From Raffaelea ambrosiae (lineage: Eukaryota > Ascomycota > Sordariomycetes > Ophiostomatales > Ophiostomataceae), in contig PCDI01000013.1 of assembly GCA_002778195.1 (NCBI GenBank), positions 391,021 to 455,020 on the forward strand: 64,000 nt of DNA, in the 5' to 3' direction. The notes beneath the pieces are model-generated. The model had not been told where the DNA came from. It did not search any database and saw only the letters and a program-made list of their open reading frames with translations. Below, one piece after another: positions 20,155 to 30,791 of the stretch. Every line of letters begins with the position of its first letter. Position 1 is the first letter of the stretch. Position numbers and translations under genes: made by a program.

Positions 20155-22061
20155 TTTGAATAGTAGGCGACTGGTGAGAGACGGAAAGACTGAGAGACTG
20201 AGAGACTGAAAAGGCTGACAAGGTCGAGCCTTCTTATTTTTCCAGTCAGGGAACAGTCAGATTGTGAAAGGCAATATAGACAAGGGCGTGTCCGTATGGC
20301 GGGTGGGTTTTCCTAGTAGAAAAAAGACAGAAAGAGACAAGAGCACAAGGGAGAAAATCAATAAACAAGTGAAACAAATCAGAGCGGACGGAGGCTTTTG
20401 TAAGACAGCGTTGTCGAGGACGGGGAAGGGGCGACCTGGGCGTGCAGGGCAATATGTATCATCCTGTTTCTCCCTGGTCTGTGTGTCAAACAAACAAAAC
20501 GCTCTGGGGCTGTGGATGGATCCCTATTCTGGGTACCATGCAGATCTGCCAAGGAGGAAAAACAAAAAAAAAAGGTCCACGTATCACCACCCTGTATGTA
20601 ACCCCCGTGTGTCTCTTTGCTTTCCGTCCCTGTGCCTTCTTCCTGGGGAGTTGTGTGCCTGCCGCATTATTTGAGCTGCCCATAAGCGGCAACACCAACT
20701 AGAGTTTTTTTTTTTTTTTTTTTTTTTCCTTTGTGCACCATGATGTGTTTCCTTGCCTCTTTTCTTTTTACTGCTACCACCAAACTGCCCGAGAGCAAGA
20801 TACCCTTTTTGCGCCGGAGCCCACGCGAGCAGGTACACGAGCTGGTCAGGTCAGGAGTGCGGCTGAGAGGCTGGGCAAGGCCAAGCCGTGCACGCCCAAT
20901 CTCGGATCCGTCGTGTTGTGTCCCTGCTTTTTCGCAGAACAGGCCAGACCGACCAACAGCCGACAAGAGTCACACCCTGTCTTACCGTGGACTGGCCGTG
21001 TACGACGAGTCGTGGCTCCTGGCAAGAATCAGCTGCAGGTCATGATTCCTGGGCTCGAATCCATCTCCAGGCCATCACCTCACACGGGCATGCGAGAGGC
21101 CGGGAAGCTCTCACGACGCGCGCGGGGATGGCCTGCCATGGATCCCCAAAGGGAGCGATGTACCGCCGTGGAGGACCAACGGCGGGCCATGCGCGTTGCT
21201 CCTTCTCGACGATTGTGCCCTGCCAAGGGACCGTCTGCGGATGAGGTCAGCCTCGCTTGATTGGCAGGCCGACGACAGACACGGGAGGGGAAAAAATCAA
21301 GTTCAACGCTCCTGCAGCGCCCTGTAGTAAGCTCTGACACCCTAGCGGAGCGAAACTCAGCCTTAGCTGCCCCGGTTTTCCGTCGCTAGTCCCTGCCTTT
21401 GGCTGCAGCTGACGAGCTCGTTGGCGTGTCCAGTTTGGCCGTTGGAATGTGGCGAGTTCCGGGCATGGCGACAGGCTTCCAGAGCTAGTAATACGTAGTA
21501 TTAGGAGATGACCAGAAACATGGTCGGCTGTCTTGTCTTTTTTTACGGGCCCCGTGCTTAATGTCTTTGGCATTGCTTTGTTTCGGTTCTCGAAAAGAAA
21601 AACTCTACGGGTAGTGTTTTAGGGGGTGTGCTTTTAAGCTTACATGGTAGCTTTTTTTTTTTCTGAGTTTATATTTGGTACTGGGTTGTGGCCCAGCAAA
21701 GCAGGGGTTGTTGTCTTACGGCGCCGCCATTCCCCACAGTGAACACCAAAGTCATTGGAGCCTACCGTTCTAGGTGCCACACTTTGGCACAGCCTGTATT
21801 ACAAGGCGAATGATTCACCACATCCACGAGAGCCCACGCGTCCCGTCTTGTTCGAACCTGGCAGAGAACTGACGGGGAGAAGCGGGAAAAGAAGAAAAAA
21901 AAAAAAAAACATCCGAGTCTTTGTGTGGAAAGACACACTTCCCTATACAAAAGAGAAACAGGCGGCCGCCCACCATTTCTGGACCAGGGCGCAGAGAGAC
22001 ACACAAAAAGACGCGCACTCTCACGCACATCCTCACGCACGTCCTGGCAACTGCCAGCCCT
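20155..22061. other. Intergenic region, 1.9 kb, no gene seen
   Basis: This is the promoter of the PLAC8 gene and the 3' flank of NAA40. It holds poly-T/A tracts (20705-20727, 21652-21662, 21894-21909), a near-palindrome around TACGTA at 21490, and no credible coding frame or tRNA. Confidence 0.6.
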
Positions 22062-23253
22062 TCACCGGCTCACAGTCTTGCTCAGGATGGTGTAGTCGGG
22101 CACGCACGTCTTGCCGCCGCGCAGCGTGCGCGTCTCCGGCGACACGGCGTCGCGCGCAAAGCCCTGTTTCTGGTAGAAGCGGCGGGCGCGCTCGTTGGAG
22201 AGAAAGCAGGTGAGCATCACCTTGGAGATGGGCGGCAGGTTGTAGGCGACGGTGGAGAGGAAGCCGAGAAGGAGGGCACCCAAGCCGGTTCTGGCCGAGG
22301 AGCTTTGTCAGTACGCGAGAGGAACGGAGAGCAAACCATCCACCGCCATCACCGTCCACATCACCATCCACCGCCATCACCGCCATCACCGCCATCACCA
22401 CCATCAGCGCCATCGCCATCGCCATCGCCATCGCCATCGCCACCACACAACACAACATACCCTTTCAGTTCTGGCTTGAGGTGGATCTCGTAGCAGTAGA
22501 CCACCGGCTGGCCTTCTTCGTAGGTGGGCATCAGCGACGTGAAGCCGCGGATGGAGCGGTCTGTTGGTGTGGCGCTGCCCTGTTTCTCGTCTTGTTCACA
22601 GTTGGCCTCGTCGCGACTGATGTCGCCCATGTCGCCATTCTGGCCATTCTGGCCATTCTCGCCGTTCTTGCTGTCTGGCTGGTTCTCGTTCTCGGCCGCC
22701 TCCTTGCCGTTCGGCCTCCTCCTCTTTGTGCCTCGGTCCTCTTGCTCGTCGCCATTCTCGGCTTCCTGCTCCTCGTGCTCCTCGTCCTCCTCCCTCTCCT
22801 TGTCCTCGTCCTCGTCCTCTTCCCCGCCCTCCCGCCTCACAATGATGTACCGCAGGTCCGCCTCCCGCATCTCCCGCCGCTTGTCGCTCGGCCGCCACTT
22901 CTGCACCGACGCATCATAGTCGCCCCGGCTGGTCTCCTCGATCAGCCCAAAGCACGTCTCCAGCGCGAGCTCGCCCACCTGGGCCGACCGTGCCAAGCTG
23001 AGACCGTACGTCACGCCCGTCCGCGGGTGTGTCCAGCGAGTGGTCCAGGGCAAGGTGTGAGGGGAACTTGAAAAAAAAAACCCCAGGAAATGTTAGCCAT
23101 TTATACAATCGCTCTCAGACCTGCCATTGTCTGTCAAGTGGGATCCTCGTCTCACCCTGGCTTCAGGTAGTCGGCCACAAAGTCTTCGTCGGATTTTTGG
23201 TTTGCCCTCTCAATCGGGCTGGTCACAGCCCGCCGGCGCTTTTTGACAATCAT
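22062..23253 (-). CDS. naa40: N-alpha-acetyltransferase 40 (histone H4/H2A N-terminal acetyltransferase)
   Basis: Exons 23253-23156, 23066-22461 and 22290-22062 encode 310 residues. Donors are GTGAGA and GTATGT, and the last acceptor follows a TACTGAC branch point. The start MIVKKRRRAVTSPIERANQK is basic. The GNAT fold is visible as YDASVQKWRPSDKRREMREA, RYIIVRREG, PVVYCYEIHLKPELKG, the acetyl-CoA loop TGLGALLLGFL, LTCFLSNERARRFYQKQGF and the C-terminal DYTILSK. NAA40/Nat4 acetylates the N-terminal Ser of histones H4 and H2A. An insertion of about 105 residues, very rich in Glu/Asp and then Asn/Gly/Gln, separates two core strands; it includes NGENGQNGQNGDMGD. Intron 2 (170 nt) carries CCATCG/CCATCACC repeats. 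The gene is divergent from LYRM2. The call is strong because the C-terminal half is diagnostic. Confidence 0.88.
22340..22445. repeat. CCATCACC/CCATCG hexamer-type repeats in NAA40 intron 2
   Basis: Degenerate units CCACCGCCATCACC pass into pure CCATCG units near the end of the tract. It lies wholly within the predicted intron. Confidence 0.85.
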
Positions 23254-23824
23254 GGTGGAAAGCGGAGAGCCGACCAAAGGAAAGAATAAAAAGAAGAAAA
23301 GAAAAAGGGACTGCAAAAAGAGAAGAAAAAAAGCAAATGTGCAACCCCAGTGAACAGTTCCAACTCGATACGTCTGTCCCAAGCTGTGCGAGTGGCTCCA
23401 ATGGCCGCTGCAAAAGATGAGTCCGGTCTGAGTAGAGAAGCTGTGGGCAGCTGCACAGCTGAAGCAGCTATAATTTTTTTTTTTAGAGAGAAGTCTACGC
23501 GGGGCAGGCCTATGACGTGCACTGTTAACTGCCAGCAAAAGCCACCGGCGTTTCTGTTCGCCAAAAAAACCAACAAGTGCGCCTAAATTTCGCCAGGCGA
23601 ACGTTTTTATTTTTATTTTTATTTTATATTATTTTATTCTGGTTTCGGCTCTCGTTCGCTCGGAAACCCGCCGGTCCGACGACGACGACGACAACTGCCC
23701 ACCACCCCCTCCCTTCCGCCTCGGGCCTCCGTCTATGCCTTCTCCGAGGCTTTGAATCTTTTGTGTTCTCCGCAGCTGGTGGGCGAACGACTCTTCTGTT
23801 TGCCCACGCCTTCGTTCCCCTCCC
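23254..23824. other. Divergent NAA40/LYRM2 promoter region
   Basis: This 571-bp region drives both genes. It has A/G-rich sequence near NAA40, T-rich sequence at 23600-23640 and a pyrimidine-rich leader before LYRM2. No clear factor site stands out. Confidence 0.55.
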
Positions 23825-24414
23825 ATGCACGCCCTCGGCAGCTGTCTGTCGGCCGTCTGGAGGAGGAGCTATGCCACGAGTCCGGGCCGGTCCCGTCTCG
23901 GCAAGGTCCTGAGTCTCGACCATGTAGGGGATCTCTCTCTCTCTCTCTCTCTCTCTATCCGTGCCGGGCATCCATATTCTAACCTGTCCCCAGTTCCTCC
24001 AGCGGTCTCGCGCCCTCTCCCTCTACCGCAAGATCGTCCGGGGCACCCGCGGCATCAGCGACCCGACCACGCGCTCCGAGACGCGCCGCTTTGCCCGCGA
24101 CGAGTTTGAGCGCCACAAGGGCGTGACAGACATTGTGCGTGAGAACCTCTGGGTGTCTTTCTGGGAAGGACATGCCGGCTCTGCTCCTGATTAGGATGCG
24201 TTCCCTTCTCTGCCACATCTACCCGTCCCTATTTGCCTCCGTTTTCGGTCTCGTCGATGGCTCATGGTCTTTGGCCAACTGCCGGCCCTGCATTTGTCCA
24301 GGCAGTTCTGCGGCTCTTTGCTAACCAAACTCAAAACAGACACACATCCGCTACCTCCTCTCCACGGGCAAGACTGAGTGGGAAAACATGGAGAAGTATA
24401 TTCGTGGGTTATAG
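23825..24414 (+). CDS. LYRM2: LYR-motif mitochondrial protein, LYRM2-like
   Basis: Exons 23825-23923, 23994-24134 and 24340-24414 encode 104 residues. The first exon gives a mitochondrial presequence (MHALGSCLSAVWRRSYATSP). The join LDH|FLQRSRALSLYRKIVRGTR restores the LYR motif in the first helix. The protein continues RRFARDEFERHKGVTDI, then THIRYLLSTGKTEWENMEKY, the typical C-terminal helix. LYRM2 is reported to support respiratory complex I assembly or activity in the matrix, and LYR proteins bind acyl-carrier protein. Intron 1 carries a CT dinucleotide run. Intron 2 uses a GTGCGT donor, and the alternative GTGAGA donor 5 nt later would break the frame. The small size and motif make the family secure. 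LYRM2 is the closest subgroup I recognise. Confidence 0.85.
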
Positions 24415-24764
24415 TATATGTGGACAACAAGAAAAAAAAACAGCATAACAAAACAGTTGAACCAAGCCCCCATTTTCCCTTGTGTATGCACAGTAAAGAA
24501 TATCAAAAATAAAAGCGGGATGCTGTCTTCGTCTATCCGGTGAATTGGACCTGGAACGTCCTCCGTACGTAGGCAGCTGTGGCTGTCATCGAATACCCTC
24601 TCCACGGCGAGTCGTCAGGCGCTGTTCGTTTTTTTTTCCCCTTTTTCTTTTTTTTCTCTTTCTTGATTCTTCCCATACCATCCCGTATCGTACACACAGA
24701 TTCCGTCATAAGATCAGGTTCTCTTCTTGCACTTTCTCTCCACCTCGACATCGTCCGCCATAAA
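24415..24764. other. Convergent intergenic region, no gene seen
   Basis: This is a 350-bp 3' flank shared by LYRM2 and bL36m. It contains AATAAA-like sequence near 24507 and T-rich tracts only. Confidence 0.6.
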
Positions 24765-25266
24765 TCACCCTTGCCGCTGCTTGTGTCTCGGGTTCGCCGG
24801 GCAGATAATGTACATGTAGCCCTTGTGCCGCTTGCCGCCTTTCCGCCGCACGACCTGTGAGAGAGGGTTAGCTTGATTGAGTTCTTTTTTTTCCCCTTTC
24901 GATCGTTCGACCCCGTGCGCCCTGCCCTTATATACCACCCACCTTGCAGTGTGCACATCGCTTCTTGACCGAGCTGTGCACCTTCATGCCCCGGGTCTGC
25001 TGCTGCGCCGCCTGGCACCGCTGCAGAGCCAGGGGGACGGCCGGACGGGTGGCCACGGCAGTGAAGGCCTTGCCGGAGGAGGCGGCGGCGATCTGTGAGA
25101 AGGCGCGGGGCAATTGGCTGGTCTGACCCGGGCTCGGGCTCTGCACGCGGAGGGCAGAAAAGGCTGAGAGGAACGCAATGGCGGGGGTCGACTTCGCGGC
25201 GGCGGCTGCCGCTGCCGTCGCCGACGACGACGACAGGATCCGCCGGGGGATCAGGGACAGAGACAT
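24765..25266 (-). CDS. MRPL36: Mitochondrial large-subunit ribosomal protein bL36m
   Basis: Exons 25266-24943 and 24854-24765 encode 137 residues. A long Ala/Ser-rich presequence with MSLSLIPRRILSSSS precedes the bacterial-type L36 domain. That domain is MKVHSSVKKRCAHCKVVRRK, then GKRHKGYMYIICPANPRHKQ. The zinc-ribbon ligands C-x2-C, a later Cys and a His are present. The domain starts near residue 99, consistent with cleavage of the presequence. The 88-nt intron (GTGGGT donor, CTAACC branch, CAG acceptor) falls inside the L36 domain between CAHCK and VVRRK. The protein occupies the mitoribosome large subunit. A GTCACGTG site lies 160 bp upstream. The identification is firm. Confidence 0.92.
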
Positions 25267-26176
25267 GGCGGGGGATGGCGGTCTCTCTGTGGCGAGGAGG
25301 CGTTTGGGAGAGGGGGGCTGTGGTCGTGAGGTAGGAGAGCGCCAGACAGCAGTCTCGTCCAATGGCTCACGACTTTTTTGGACTTATTTTTTCGGAGCAA
25401 AGCGCAACGGAAGCCAATTGGGTAGTCACGTGTTGGGCAAAGATTGCTCCGTGCATATGCCCAGCAAGGCCAGCCATAGTAGTTTGTAGTAACTAGTTAG
25501 TTGATAGATTTTAGTGGGTGTCCCACTAAAGGACCCCAACAGAAAAGAAGCCTCGCCATCGCTTCAACGGTTTCATGTTTCTTTTGTGGTATCTCCTTCA
25601 GGAAAAGTAACAATGCAACTCGCGGTCGGGTCATGAACTGGGCCGTGTCAGATGCTTGCCGTGCAGAGGTGGGCAGTCGGGGGAGGCAGACCTACCGAGT
25701 CGACGCATTGCACGTGTAGCCCACCGCCAAAAAAAAAAAAAAGAAGCTGTCACAGCAGGAACGTGCCTCGGCAACCAATCCCAACCAATGCAACGGTTGT
25801 TCTCTGTCTCCCAACCCACCAGCACTAACTAGTTACCACCACGACCACCAAGCTCCGGACGGGCAGCCTTCGGTCGTGGCCCAAACAGACCCGTCTCCGG
25901 ATGCTGGTGGGTTTTTGTGTCAGGGATTCCGCATTTCAATATAAGCATTCGTACTTGTCTCTCTTGATTCCTGGAACCTAGTGCTACCCGTTGTTCTTTT
26001 TCTTCTGGTTTGCTGCACAGCTGAACGCTACTGGAGTCTTTTTTCTCACATCTTCTCCAACACGCCCTCAGCTCCTCAGCTCCGTCAGCCCTGTCGGTTG
26101 CTCACATAATTCGTTTCACACATTCACGGCCTTCTCCTCTGTTCGTGTTCTTCATCGTCCCTGACAGCTCCCAACC
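25267..26176. other. Divergent bL36m/hydrolase intergenic region
   Basis: Promoters for both genes lie here. The stretch contains CCAATTGG (25414-25421), GTCACGTG (25425-25432), a 9-bp-stem palindrome at 25510-25530, and a pair of inverted 13-mers at 25489-25501 and 25824-25836. A CT-rich leader precedes the hydrolase ATG. No coding frame is credible. Confidence 0.55.
25425..25432 (+). promoter_or_regulatory. GTCACGTG E-box-like site next to CCAATTGG
   Basis: It lies about 160 bp upstream of bL36m. A palindromic CCAATTGG sits 4 bp before it. Confidence 0.4.
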
Positions 26177-27532
26177 ATGGCCGTGGCGTATGTTGCTTAC
26201 CCTGATCCTACTCCAAAAAGATACACTCTCACACTAACATGATTCCCGCCAGAAACAAGCTGCCGACGGTGGCAGAAACCCTGCAGCACCCGTCCTACCC
26301 AGATGCCACCTGGAATCTGCTGCCTACCAAGAAGGGCCTCCTGCCGGCGGCCCTGGGCCGGGGCGGGCCCATCAAGCTCGGCTGGGAAATCCACGGCGAG
26401 GGTCCCATCAAAGTTGTGGTGCGTACGAACTCGACCGTTGCACATCTACATATCCAGTCCGTTTGTTGATTTTTTTTTTTGGTTCTAGTTTGTCATGGGC
26501 CTGGGCTCCTTCAAGACCGCCTGGCAGCGCCAGACGCTCTACTTTGGCCACGAGCACCACAAGGAGTATTCCGTCCTGCTGCTCGACAACCGCGGCATGG
26601 GCGACTCGGACAAGCCCCTGATGCGGTATTCCACCCGCGAGATGGCCCTCGATGTGCTGGAGGTGTTGGAGCACGTCGGGTTTGTCGACTCGGCCCAGCC
26701 GTACGAGGAAGAGCCCGACGCCCACGACAAGAAGGAGCCCGCCCGGCCCGTCCATGTGGTCGGCATCTCCATGGGCGGCATGATCGCCCAGGAGCTGGGC
26801 CTGCTCGCGCCCGACCGCATCGCCTCGCTCAACCTCTGCTGCACCGCCGCCATCATCGAGAACACCTCGCCGACCATCTGGGAGAACCTGGCCAGCCGCG
26901 CCGCCCTGATCCTGCCCAAGGGCGTCGAGGAGAGCGTCCGCGGGTCGGCCCACCAGCTCCTCAGCACGGACTGGATGCCGCTGCCAGACGACGTGCAGGT
27001 GCCTCGGCGGGGGACCCATCTGGTGGGGCCGCCCGAGCGGGAGGTGCCCCTGGCCCGGGCGGTGGGCGCACGCAAGGGCACGAAGGAGGAGGGGCAGCCC
27101 TCCACGGACAAGGGGGACAGCACAGAAAAAGCGTCCGCCAAGGAGTCCTCCTCCGACGACCCCTGGTACCAAACATTTGACAACAATTATCAGCGGTTTG
27201 TGGCGCAGGAAATGCACAAGCGGCTGGACCCGCGGTTCACGACCAAGGGCTTCCTGATGCAGCTCATCGCCTGCGGGTGGCACCACAAGACGCCGGCACA
27301 GCTCCAGCACATGGCGGACCTGGTCGGACGCGAGCGCATCATGATCATGCACGGCACCCAGGACAACATGATTTCGGTGCCGCACGGGCGCAAGCTGATC
27401 GCGCACATCGAGCCGGCCACGGCGCACATCCAGGAAGGGATGGGCCATGCGCCGTCGATCGAGCGGTGGGCGTGGTTCAACAGCGAGCTGGCGCGGCAGT
27501 TTGCGCAAGGGGAGAAGCTGGCGGGAAGATGA
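26177..27532 (+). CDS. Alpha/beta-fold hydrolase
   Basis: Exons 26177-26187, 26253-26418 and 26489-27532 encode 406 residues. The first exon codes only MAV plus part of a split Ala codon before a GTATGT donor. The third joins KVV to FVMGLGSFKTAW. The fold is clear: LLDNRGMGDSDKP, then the nucleophile elbow VGISMGGMIAQELG (Ser153), HGTQDNMISVPHG (Asp351) and EGMGHAPS (His379), giving a complete catalytic triad. A lid or insertion at about residues 225-285 is Lys/Glu/Ser-rich. Length and motifs fit a cytosolic fungal serine hydrolase family of unknown substrate. No targeting signal is visible. The gene is divergent from bL36m and convergent with NMT. The superfamily is certain and the substrate unknown. 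Confidence 0.85.
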
Positions 27533-28080
27533 TCCCGGGGGGGGAAGGAGATGACATACCGCAAGGGAAATGAGATCATGACCATGGGAGTAGTGGGAGG
27601 TATGCGGGATGAAGACTTGATAATGTGTGAAGTGTGAATAGGCACACACTCTTTTTTTATATATTTTTTTTGCTGTCGTTTGCTCTGGGATATGAGACAG
27701 AGGTCACAGGTATACTTTACAGGATCGAGTATATGTTATTGGGTATGAATTGTATAAGGCGTGTTCCCCTTTTTTTTTGGTTCTTTCTTTTCGGCTTTTC
27801 TGTTTGTGCCTTTTCTTGGTCTCTTGTGGAGCCGTACTCTCCCCCGTCCCGTTCCTTTGCCTCCCACATAATAGTTTCTCCCTTGACAAATCAACCAAAC
27901 ACATGGCAAACTAGACATATGGCATGAGTTGCACACCAGTAGCACCGTTGGGCTCTCGCCATACATGTTTCCCTGGGCACGGACTTCAACGCTCCCCAAT
28001 ATCTAGGCCATGCTTGTTGTTTTTCGGGTTTGTATGTTTCTTTCCACGCCCTCGAAGGCTTCCTCTTCAGTCTGCTGGAC
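27533..28080. other. Convergent intergenic region, no gene seen
   Basis: This is T-rich 3' flanking DNA for the hydrolase and NMT genes, with no recognisable feature. Confidence 0.6.
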
Positions 28081-30126
28081 TCACATCATAACAAAGCCAA
28101 TGCCGCTCAGGTTCTCTTCGTCCAGCTGGTTGCGCCGGTCAACACCGCCGGTAATCGGGTTGGCCCGGTAGTTGAACAGGTAGTAGTGCAGCTGGCCGTC
28201 GCCGGGGCCGTACTTTTGCTGCTCCAGGAACAGCGCATTGTCCATGATGGACAGGGCGTTCATAACGTCAAACTTGTTCTTCTTGGCCAGGATGAGGGCG
28301 TCCAGCATGAGCTCGTTGAGACGGGTCTTGAGCGCGGCCTTGTCCACGGGCGTGGTCAGGCCGGCCTCGGTGGCGTAGTAGAACAGGTAGGCGGCGCGCA
28401 AGAGCTTGTGCTTGGGGTTGTTGATGACGGACGAGGCCAGCGAGTAAAAGGAGAAGAAGTCGGTGATGTTTTTGTTGGCGTCCTAGGGAAGTTAGAGAGA
28501 AAGCGGAGGGCCACAGCAAAAGTAAACAGCGAGCGAGCGAGAGAGAGAGAGAGAAAGAGGAGATAGTGAAAGTAAACAGAGCGAGCGAGAGAAGAAAAAA
28601 AAAACAAAGAGGGGAAGGGGGGCTCACCTCAACAACATAGGAATACACCACCTGCTCGTCGCCTGGCAGCTTCTTGTCCAGCATCCAGTGCTCGACCTCG
28701 GCCTTGGTGAACTCCATGGCCATGTCGTAGCGCGCCAGGTAGCGGGTCAGCAGGCTCTGGACGGCGTCGACGTCGTCGATGCGCATCTCGCGCAGGCCCT
28801 TGATGTGGGTGTGGTCGGGCAGCTTGTACTTGCGGACCTGGAACTCGGGCTTGCTGTTCTTGGGCAGCGGGCTGAAGCCAATGTCGTAGAGCTTCTGCCA
28901 GTCCAGCGACCGGTGGTAGTAGCGCGACGTGCTCACGGGCTTGGGCAGCACTACGCCGGCGGTGTAGAGCGCCTGCCACACGCCGCGCAGGTTGCACAGC
29001 CGCGTGATCTCCTTGATCAGGATGGGCGCCAGGCGCTTGGAGCGCAGCTTCTTGTGGATGACCAGAAAGTTGACTTCCGAGGCGTGCAGCACCTTGTCGC
29101 GGATGCGCAGCTCCAGCGGGATGGCCGAGATAAAGGCCACCAGCTTGCGCGACTGCGTGGCGCGCACGCCAATGTGCCAGTCCTTGATCCAGCCGGGGGA
29201 CATCATGGCCCTGGGATGTTAGCAGGCAGGCCGGCGGAGGGGTCTCTGGAGGTCCCCGCCTGTTCCTTCACTCCTCACTCGGATGAAGAATGCAAGAAGC
29301 TCCCTCCGTCATGCACTTACCACTTCAGAATCGCCTTGGAATAACAGAACCGGAACATGGCCTCGGTGTCCTCGACAAAGTGGCCCTCCAGCAGGCTGTA
29401 CACTTCCTGCAGCTGCTCGTCGTCGGTCAGGTCGAGCGTGTCCCACTCGAAGCCGTCCACCAGCGGCGGCGGCTGCTTCGGCACGTCGTCCACGGTCAGC
29501 GTCTGGATGGGGCCCTCGGACACGGTCTTGCCCGGCTGCTCGTCCTCGCCGAAGCGCGGCACCGGCTGCGTCTGCCAGAACTTGTAGCTCGCCATGTCCT
29601 TGGCGTTCTTGCCGCTGGCCGCCAGGCCGGTGAGAATGTCGGCCAGGCTCAGCTTCTTCAGCGCGTCGAGGGCAGCGCCACCGCCGCCTGTCGCGGAGGA
29701 GGACGACGACCCCTCGCCGGCCGCCTGGCTCCGGGCCAGCTCCTGCGACACGGCCGGGTTGAACTTGAGCAGCTCGGCCAGCTGGCTCGGGGGCAGCTTG
29801 GCCAGCGAGTTCTTGATGGCCGACTCGGCGTCCCCCGAGTCTTCTGCTGTTGTTTCCGCTCCTTCTGCTGTTGTTGCTGCCGCTGCGGACTTCTTCTTCT
29901 TGGACTTTCGCTTCTTCTTCGAGGCCGTCGAAGTACCTGTTGCTGCTGCTGCTGCTGCTGATGATGATGCGCCACCAGCCTCGGCCTGCTCGTCGTCGTG
30001 CTCGTCGTCGGACTCGGCTGCTGCAGCGGGCTGCTTGCCTTCGGCCGTGGCAGAGACGGGTGCGGAAGTCTCGGACTCGTCCTTGTCTTTGGTCGGGGCA
30101 GCCGCCGCTTTCGAGTCGTCGGCCAT
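28081..30126 (-). CDS. nmt1: Glycylpeptide N-tetradecanoyltransferase (N-myristoyltransferase)
   Basis: Exons 30126-29321, 29210-28628 and 28482-28081 encode 596 residues. NMT moves myristate from myristoyl-CoA to N-terminal Gly of cytosolic proteins. The first 150 residues are Ala/Ser/Glu-rich with a Lys stretch (KKKRKSKKKKS) of the kind that tethers NMT to ribosomes. The catalytic fold follows: YKFWQTQPVPRFGE, FEWDTLDLTDDEQL, MMSPGWIKDWHIGVR, SEVNFLVIHKKLRSKRLAPI, TSRYYHRSLDWQKLYDIGF, DFFSFYSLASSV, RAAYLFYYATEAG and the C-terminal SGIGFVMM, whose carboxylate acts in catalysis. Intron 2 (145 nt) carries GA repeats. The family is usually 420-560 residues long, and the extra length is the N-terminal low-complexity arm. 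A GTCACGTG site is 336 bp upstream. The identification is firm. Confidence 0.95.
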
Positions 30127-30791
30127 GGTGGGGGAGGAGAAGTCTCGCGAAAGGGACAGAGGACAGAAAACCAGGAGGGGGTGTATCGTGTGTGAACGGA
30201 GACAGAGGTCGAGGGTGAAGCGTCCAGACGCCCCAAGATGCTATACTCGTACACGTGTGCTGAACGGCCAGATGTCGTCACGAGCCATGGACCAAGTCGA
30301 AGCCCGGAGAAGCAGAATACGTTTGGCTTTGTATTTTTTTTCGTGCCTAGGCAAGCCTAGTTTTAGCGACTTGTCCCCTACACAAGCTGCAAGCTGGGCC
30401 CGTTTACCCCGCCAAACAAAAACACAGAACGGCGCTATCCAGCAGGAGCTCACCAGGGCGTGTCACGTGGGTCTACGGGCCGTGGCTCTGGGCCTCCTTC
30501 CGTTTCGGGCCATCTACTATTATGTCACTACGGATTGCAACTACGTAGTAGTCACATAGTCACATAGTTGGCGTGCGCCCCATATTAGTCGCTTGATCCT
30601 TCGAATATGAGCTGGAAGCCTCCACAATACGACGAACTAATACCGCGGACTTCCGTGCGGTGCCTGCTTCGGCTCGGCCCAAGCAAACTGGGGGGACTTA
30701 AAGGACGACGACAGCCCCCGACCATGGACCAGCCAGGGCGGTGCGCGATGATGGCACCGTAGTTCACTATTTTCAAAGTCCACCCGCCAAG
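30127..30791. other. Divergent NMT/carboxylesterase intergenic region
   Basis: It contains GTCACGTG at 30462-30469 and the local repeat ACTACGTAGTAGTCACATAG near 30540. No coding frame is credible. Confidence 0.55.
30462..30469 (+). promoter_or_regulatory. GTCACGTG E-box-like site
   Basis: It lies 336 bp upstream of NMT and 323 bp upstream of the carboxylesterase. Confidence 0.4.

Noticed and set aside
21041..21070. tRNA-like B-box (GGCTCGAATCC)
   Set aside because: No T-stem pairing, no A-box or acceptor stem around it. The same holds for the TTCGAAC at 21855 and the GGTTCGACC at 10687.
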